Part shown: piece after piece, positions 59,860-64,000 of the stretch
How the letters are laid out: each line of letters begins with the position of its first letter
How positions within the stretch are numbered: the stretch's first letter is position 1
From: Longimicrobium sp.
Lineage (GTDB): Bacteria; Gemmatimonadota; Gemmatimonadetes; Longimicrobiales; Longimicrobiaceae
NCBI GenBank assembly: GCA_036377595.1
Contig: DASUYB010000105.1
Coordinates: 62,001 to 126,000 of the forward strand
DNA length: 64,000 bases
Reading direction: 5' to 3'
Position numbers and translations under genes: made by a program
Notes under the pieces: model-generated
Database searches by the model: none
Told to the model about the DNA's origin: nothing
What the model saw: only the letters and a program-made list of their open reading frames with translations

Positions 59860-60251
59860 CGTGTTCCGCGCGGCTCCTTGACAGGCGCGGGGGGCGGCGC
59901 GTATTTGCGCGCGTCTCCACTCCGGTTGCTTGCACCCCCGCGCCCCGCGTGTCCGGACCGTTACAGGGGTGTGGAAACGGACTGGGGAAAGGGCGTGGAA
60001 AGTTTGTGGGTAACCGCCGCGTTCTGTGGGGATGTGGAGTCCGTGGAGAACCGGCGAGTTCCCCACATCTCCCGTCCACAGGTGGGAAAGCCCGCAAATG
60101 GTTGCGGGACAGCGGGATGAGGGTTGCGGGAGAGAGCTTTCCACACTTCCACACCCTCTACTACTACGACTGAGATTTGTAACTCTCTCGTCATTAGTAA
60201 GTATTCCGGTGGAAAAGGACCGGTCACTCCAGCCTGGGCTGTGGACACCGT
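59860..60251. other. Replication origin (oriC), dnaA-dnaN spacer
   Basis: This 392-bp spacer carries at least nine sites with the TGTGG/CCACA core of DnaA boxes, including 59970-59978, 60005-60013 (reverse complement TTACCCACA, one mismatch to consensus), 60025-60033, 60058-60066, 60137-60145, 60145-60153 and 60240-60248. Two abutting boxes at 60137-60153 are followed by CTACTACTA at 60158-60166 and then an AT-rich stretch (60171-60205, with TCATTAGTAAGTATT) that could be the unwinding element. A box before dnaA (58376) adds to the set. Confidence 0.85.
60158..60166. promoter_or_regulatory. DnaA-trio-like CTA repeat beside DnaA boxes
   Basis: CTACTACTA begins 4 bp after the second of two abutting boxes (CTTTCCACA, ACTTCCACA). 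On the other strand it reads 3'-GAT-5' repeats, the DnaA-trio described in Bacillus origins, and an AT-rich region follows. Confidence 0.55.
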
Positions 60252-61361
60252 ATGCGATTCACCATCACGCGTGAGAACCTCCAGCAGGGGCTGGGCGCGG
60301 TGGCCGGGAGCATCCCGACGCGCACCACGCTGCCGGTGCTCTCGAACATCCTGATCGAGGCCGAGGACGGCGCGGTGCGGATGAGCGGCACCGACCTCGA
60401 CACCGCGGTGAGCGTGCGCGTGCCGGCCGACGTGGCCGAGCCGGGCGCCATCACCGCGCCGGCCAAGAAGCTCCAGGAGATCGCCCGCGAGCTCCCGGGG
60501 GCCACGGAGATCAGCACGCAGGGCGACTCGATCTTCATCAGCAGCGGACGCAGCCGCTTCAAGCTGAACGGGCTGCCGAGAGACGAGTTCCCCGCCTTCC
60601 CCAGGGTGGACTTCACCGAGAGCTGGCGGGTGACGGGGGCCGACCTGCAGCGGCTGATCACCCACGTCTCGTTCGCGGCGTCGACCGAGGAGACGCGGCC
60701 GATCCTGAACGGCGTGCTCTGGCAGCTGCACGACGGCGAGATGCGGATGGTGGCCACGAACGGCCATCGCTTGGCGAAGATGACGCTGCCGGTCGAGGCC
60801 GGGTCCCCGGTGCCCGCGGCGGACCTGATCGTGCACCCGCGCGCGCTGGCGCAGGTGCAGCGCCTGTTCGCGTCCGACACGCCGGTGGAGGTGGCGCGCT
60901 CGGAGAACCACATCGGCTTCCGCAGCCCCGAGGTGCAGGTGTTCACGCGGCTGATCGAGGGGCCGTATCCCAACTACGAGCAGGTTATCCCCAAGGACAA
61001 CGACAAGACGATGGTGGCGGAGAAGGCGGCGCTGACGGCCGCCGTGCGCCGCATGGCCATCGTCGCCAGCGACCAGACGCACCGGATCCGGCTGTCGCTG
61101 GGCGGCGCGTCCCTCAAGTTCAGCGTGGAGAGTCCCGACCTGGGCGCCGCCAACGAGGAGCTGGAGGTGGAGTACGACGGCGATCCGCTGGAGATCGGCT
61201 TCAACGCGCAGTACCTCCTCGAGCTGTTGCGCTACATGCCGACGGACGAGGTGCGGATGACCTTCAAGGCGCCCGAGCGCGCGGCCACCATGCAGCCGCT
61301 GGGGAACGAAGACACGCCCGACTACCTCTGCCTGGTGATGCCGCTGCGTCTGCTGAGCTGA
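60252..61361 (+). CDS. dnaN: DNA polymerase III beta sliding clamp
   Basis: The protein has 369 residues, the clamp length with three similar domains. MRFTITRENLQQGLGAVAGSIPTRTTLPVLSNILIEA is the canonical start. EETRPILNGVLWQLHDGEMRMVATNGHRLAKM opens domain 2 and the C terminus is YLCLVMPLRLLS, which resembles the conserved clamp ending P-M-R. It encircles DNA and tethers polymerase III. recF and gyrB, usual next genes, do not follow; instead a Tn7-like element begins 16 bp after the stop codon. Confidence 0.96.
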   Translation: MRFTITRENLQQGLGAVAGSIPTRTTLPVLSNILIEAEDGAVRMSGTDLDTAVSVRVPADVAEPGAITAPAKKLQEIARELPGATEISTQGDSIFISSGRSRFKLNGLPRDEFPAFPRVDFTESWRVTGADLQRLITHVSFAASTEETRPILNGVLWQLHDGEMRMVATNGHRLAKMTLPVEAGSPVPAADLIVHPRALAQVQRLFASDTPVEVARSENHIGFRSPEVQVFTRLIEGPYPNYEQVIPKDNDKTMVAEKAALTAAVRRMAIVASDQTHRIRLSLGGASLKFSVESPDLGAANEELEVEYDGDPLEIGFNAQYLLELLRYMPTDEVRMTFKAPERAATMQPLGNEDTPDYLCLVMPLRLLS

Positions 61362-61377
61362 CGGCACGTCACCACGG

Positions 61378-61445
61378 TGTCCCAAACAAATAAGGTTGGT
61401 AACTGAAAAATAAAGTTGGTAACTCAGAAATAGAGTTGGTAACTC
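61378..61445. mobile_element. Tn7-like transposon end with three TnsB-type binding repeats
   Basis: The proposed terminus is TGT at 61378, 16 bp after the dnaN stop. Three direct repeats follow at exact 20-bp spacing: AAATAAGGTTGGTAACTG (61388), AAATAAAGTTGGTAACTC (61408) and AAATAGAGTTGGTAACTC (61428). Closely packed repeats inside a TGT end, next to tnsA, match the right end of Tn7. The 5 bp before the terminus, CACGG, would be the target duplication. The far end is outside the window. Confidence 0.75.
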
Positions 61446-61466
61446 GCCGGGGTGACTCCTCGACGA

Positions 61467-61508
61467 ACGGGTCCGCTCCCTTAGTGGGGATGGACCCGTG
61501 TCTTTTTG
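61467..61508 (+). terminator. Rho-independent terminator inside the element end
   Basis: ACGGGTCC and GGACCCGT form the outer stem, extended inward by CCC/GGG pairs with mismatches, followed by GTCTTTTT. It would stop read-through from dnaN into tnsA. If the terminus is right it belongs to the transposon. A weak promoter candidate follows (TTGGAT 61524, TATTCC 61546). Confidence 0.7.
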
Positions 61509-61664
61509 GCTCCACGCTTTGGGTTGGATCACACAATGGCCGAACTATTCCGGTCTTGGACCGAACCAGCTAAGTCCCGGTTCAGGTCCTTCTCGCTACG
61601 ATTCGAGAGGAGTCGCCCGTGCGACATCTCTCTCCTGGATCTGTGACGAGGCCGGACAGCGGCT

Positions 61665-62438
61665 ATGGACAAGTGGAACTCGGAACTCTGTGGGGCGGAT
61701 TACAGACCGGCGCTGACGGTTCGGAGCTTCGGCTCCCGCGGCAAATCCATCCGTATCGCCGGCCACACGACCGGTCGCGTCCACCACTTCTTCAGCATGG
61801 TGGAGGAATCAGCCTTCCTGCTCTACGACTGGCTTCCCGACGTATCCGATATCCGCGAGCAGTACGCGCTCGAGCTGGACGTCACCCAGGCGATCGCGTT
61901 CGAGCTCGGCATCGCCCATATCACCGACCGGAAGAGCGGCAAACCACATCCGGTCACCACTGACCTCGTCCTGAGTCGGCGCGTCGGGAGCGGCGAGGTC
62001 ACTCAGGTCCGGTCCTGCAAGCGGAGCGGTGATCTGGGCGGGAGCCGCACGCTTCAGAAGCTCGAGATCGAGAGGCAGTACTGGCTGCGGCGCGGGATCG
62101 AGTGGAAGCTAGTGACCGAGCGGGATCTCCCGGATCCGCTGATCAGGAATCTCCGATGGCTGCATCCCTTTGTTCAACCGTCCTCTGTGGGCATCGCGTC
62201 CGAACACCTCGCCTACCTCATCAAGAACCTACATCGCCGGATCCAGGACCAGCGCGAGAAATCTCTCGCCTACATCTGCACCGAGTGCGACAGGAGCCTC
62301 GGGACTGAGCCAGGTGGCCACCTCGCCCTCGCTCGCCACGCGGTGGCGAGCCGGCAGTGGCGTGTCGACCTACACGCCGAGATCGATCCCTCGCGGCCCC
62401 TCCTCCTTCGGGACGATACCTCGACGGAGGCATCATGA
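61665..62438 (+). CDS. tnsA: TnsA-like transposon endonuclease
   Basis: The protein has 257 residues. The N-terminal PD-(D/E)xK domain aligns with Tn7 TnsA: SMVEESAFLLYDWLPDVSDIREQYAL (catalytic Glu in VEE, about 47-48), HPVTTDLVLS (Asp100) and VRSCKRSGD (Lys119). The spacing is close to Tn7 Glu63, Asp114, Lys132. TnsA cuts the 5' ends so the element leaves the donor fully. The C-terminal domain, which in Tn7 contacts TnsC, here contains C205-x2-C208-x10-H219-x5-H225, a zinc-finger-like set that Tn7 TnsA is not known to have. ATG 61665 is the only start after an in-frame TGA at 61644. It overlaps tnsB (ATGA). Confidence 0.85.
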   Translation: MDKWNSELCGADYRPALTVRSFGSRGKSIRIAGHTTGRVHHFFSMVEESAFLLYDWLPDVSDIREQYALELDVTQAIAFELGIAHITDRKSGKPHPVTTDLVLSRRVGSGEVTQVRSCKRSGDLGGSRTLQKLEIERQYWLRRGIEWKLVTERDLPDPLIRNLRWLHPFVQPSSVGIASEHLAYLIKNLHRRIQDQREKSLAYICTECDRSLGTEPGGHLALARHAVASRQWRVDLHAEIDPSRPLLLRDDTSTEAS

Positions 62439-64000
62439 TGACGCTGCTGGTCAACCAGATACTGATGTGCACAGAGTCCGAGCGGGATCCGGTGCGCGTC
62501 CTCTGGCTTGAGCCGGCACATCTGGCGGCACGGCGGGTTGCGGTCATTCGGCTGGCCCGCGACGAGAGAATCCCGGAGTGGGAGGATCTGGAGGCACTCA
62601 CAGCGGCGGTCGACAACGGGGTTTACGTCATCGCCTCCGTCGACACTTTCGCGCCCCGAGCCTCGCTCGAGGAAGACCTCACGGAGGTAGAGCGGCGCGT
62701 GCGGGACGCCCGGTACGGGATCATCAGACCGCTCGTCGAGGACCCGGAGCAGAGCATCCTGTACGAGGACCTGCGTGGGCCGCTGATCAAGTCGGCCGCC
62801 GAGCAGAGCCACACGAGCAGGAAGAACGTCTACCATCTGCTGGGGCTCTATTGGCGGGGAGGACAGACGCCTAATGCTCTCGTTCCCGCTTACGTCAACT
62901 CCGGCAGGTCCGGTTCCCGGATCACCGCCGGCGCCGACACCACCACCAAACGCGGGCGGCCGAGAAAACCGGTTCCCGGCAAGGAGCACATCGTAGGAAT
63001 CAACGTCAATGAACGCACCCGGAAGCTGCTTCTGCTGGGCGCCAAGGAATTCCATGAGAAAGGCGGGATGCCGCCGAAGGAAGCGTACGACGCGACGATC
63101 AAGACCTACTTCGCCTGCGGCTACGAAGTTGCTGCCGATGGAACCCTCGAACCGATCATCCCAGCGGAGGACGACCGGCCGTCCTTCGGCCAGTTCTGTT
63201 ACCACTACGGCGCCGAGCGGGATAGCCGTCGCGCGCTCATCACGAGAAAGGGCCACAAGCGTTTCCTGCTGGAGAACCGGCCTGTCCTGGGCACCTCGTA
63301 CCACCTCGGACCGGCACCCGGCGCGCTGTACCAGATCGACTCGACCAGGGCCGACATCTCTCTCCGGAGCTCGCTCCGCGCTTCCAGGAAGATCGGGCGC
63401 CCCATCATCTACGTCGTGCGAGACCTGTTCAGCCGGATGATTGTGGGGTTTCACATCGCTCTCGAGGGTCCCAACTGGCTGGGGGTTCGTTCCGCGCTGC
63501 AGTCAGCGTTCATGGACAAGGTGGCCTTCTGCGCACGTTTTGGCAGGGTCATCGCGGCGGAGGACTGGCCCTGCTTGAATGTCCTTTGCGACGAAATCCT
63601 TGGTGATCGCGGACCAGCCGAGATCCTTAGCAAGAATGCCGATTTCCTGATCAACAGCTTTCGGGTTCGGGTGAGCAACGCTGCCCCGAGCCGGCCGGAC
63701 TGGAAAGCGGTGATCGAACGGGTCTTCCCGCTCTACCATCACGCGTATTCATGGGAGCCGGGCGCGGTTCATGGCCCTCGCGAACGGGGAGAGCCTGATC
63801 ACCGTCTCGACGCGGTGCACACCCTCTCCAGCTTTACGCGGCTCTTCCTCGAACTGACCCTCCAGTTCAACAACTGCACCTGGCTGGGCGCCTACGATCC
63901 CGACGCCGACGTGCTGCGCGACGAGGTTCCCTTGATTCCCCGGGAGCTGTGGAACTGGGGGATTCATAACCGGCAGGGGGCGCTCCGTCCCGTGAGCGAT
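62435..64000 (+). CDS. tnsB: TnsB-like DDE transposase, truncated by window edge
   Basis: 522 codons are visible with no stop, so the gene continues past base 64000. ATG 62435 overlaps the tnsA stop (ATGA), with GGAGG at 62426-62430 spaced 4 bp; a second ATG follows at once. A DNA-binding part at about 110-180 has HTSRKNVYHLLGLYWRGGQTPNALVPAY then TKRGRPRKP, typical of TnsB. The RNase H-like catalytic residues are Asp302 (LYQIDSTRADI), Asp391 (EILGDRGPAEI) and Glu428 (KAVIERVF); spacing of 89 and 37 is close to Tn7 TnsB. TnsB cuts 3' ends and joins them to target. tnsC and tniQ are expected to the right. Confidence 0.88.
   Translation, partial: MMTLLVNQILMCTESERDPVRVLWLEPAHLAARRVAVIRLARDERIPEWEDLEALTAAVDNGVYVIASVDTFAPRASLEEDLTEVERRVRDARYGIIRPLVEDPEQSILYEDLRGPLIKSAAEQSHTSRKNVYHLLGLYWRGGQTPNALVPAYVNSGRSGSRITAGADTTTKRGRPRKPVPGKEHIVGINVNERTRKLLLLGAKEFHEKGGMPPKEAYDATIKTYFACGYEVAADGTLEPIIPAEDDRPSFGQFCYHYGAERDSRRALITRKGHKRFLLENRPVLGTSYHLGPAPGALYQIDSTRADISLRSSLRASRKIGRPIIYVVRDLFSRMIVGFHIALEGPNWLGVRSALQSAFMDKVAFCARFGRVIAAEDWPCLNVLCDEILGDRGPAEILSKNADFLINSFRVRVSNAAPSRPDWKAVIERVFPLYHHAYSWEPGAVHGPRERGEPDHRLDAVHTLSSFTRLFLELTLQFNNCTWLGAYDPDADVLRDEVPLIPRELWNWGIHNRQGALRPVSD

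Noticed and set aside
61388-61445. Short CRISPR-like array
   Set aside because: Repeats of 18 bp with 2-bp gaps leave no room for spacers. Position inside a Tn7-like end fits TnsB sites instead.
1-64000. tRNA and rRNA genes
   Set aside because: I saw no cloverleaf with a T-loop GTTCGAATC-type block and no rRNA signature. A covariance-model scan would be needed to exclude small RNAs.

Overview
The window is GC-rich, densely coded chromosomal DNA around a bacterial replication origin. The gene order rpmH-rnpA-yidD-yidC-mnmE on one side of dnaA-dnaN, with mnmG-parA-parB and two parS sites further left, is a classic oriC neighbourhood. GC-rich codon use, two DUF5916 outer-membrane proteins, a six-bladed propeller lipoprotein and abundant intergenic hairpin repeats suggest a diderm of the Gemmatimonadota (Longimicrobium-like). 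That placement is an inference from gene content, not a computed result.

Layout. 1-3.5 kb: end of a secreted phosphatase, rimJ and two unassigned genes. 4.1-8.1 kb: two paralogous secreted six-cysteine peptides, a propeller lipoprotein, a membrane-anchored DsbA-like protein and a Tat-exported flavin amine oxidase, all on the plus strand. 8.4-16.6 kb: a membrane-fusion protein and two RND permeases. 17.9-23 kb: a DUF5916 protein and a BlaI/BlaR1-type pair. 23.4-28.7 kb: a NamZ-type muramidase, an M28 peptidase and an ABC exporter. 28.8-46 kb: mixed single genes (phhB, OsmC, mutY, MFS, VWA, PLP decarboxylase, a second DUF5916, DUF1540, nucleotidyltransferase, DUF427, Nif3). 46-58 kb: bactofilin, parB, parA, mnmG, a three-gene YqjD/YqjE-like envelope operon, acyP, mnmE, yidC, yidD, rnpA, rpmH. 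58.4-61.4 kb: dnaA, oriC, dnaN. 61.4-64 kb: one end of a Tn7-like transposon with tnsA and most of tnsB, running off the right edge.

Main points. (1) The Tn7-like element begins about 16 bp after the dnaN stop codon, with three TnsB-type repeats at 20-bp spacing. The arrangement mirrors Tn7 beside glmS and suggests that dnaN is its attachment gene. (2) The cysteine-rich peptides, propeller, DsbA-like protein and amine oxidase look like an exported, disulfide-bonded peptide system. (3) A 16-bp motif of BlaI-operator type lies before blaI and upstream of both DUF5916 genes, hinting at a shared regulon. (4) The dnaA-dnaN spacer carries many DnaA boxes, and two of them abut a CTA trinucleotide run resembling a DnaA-trio. 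(5) Four families of dispersed hairpin repeats occupy gene-free spacers.
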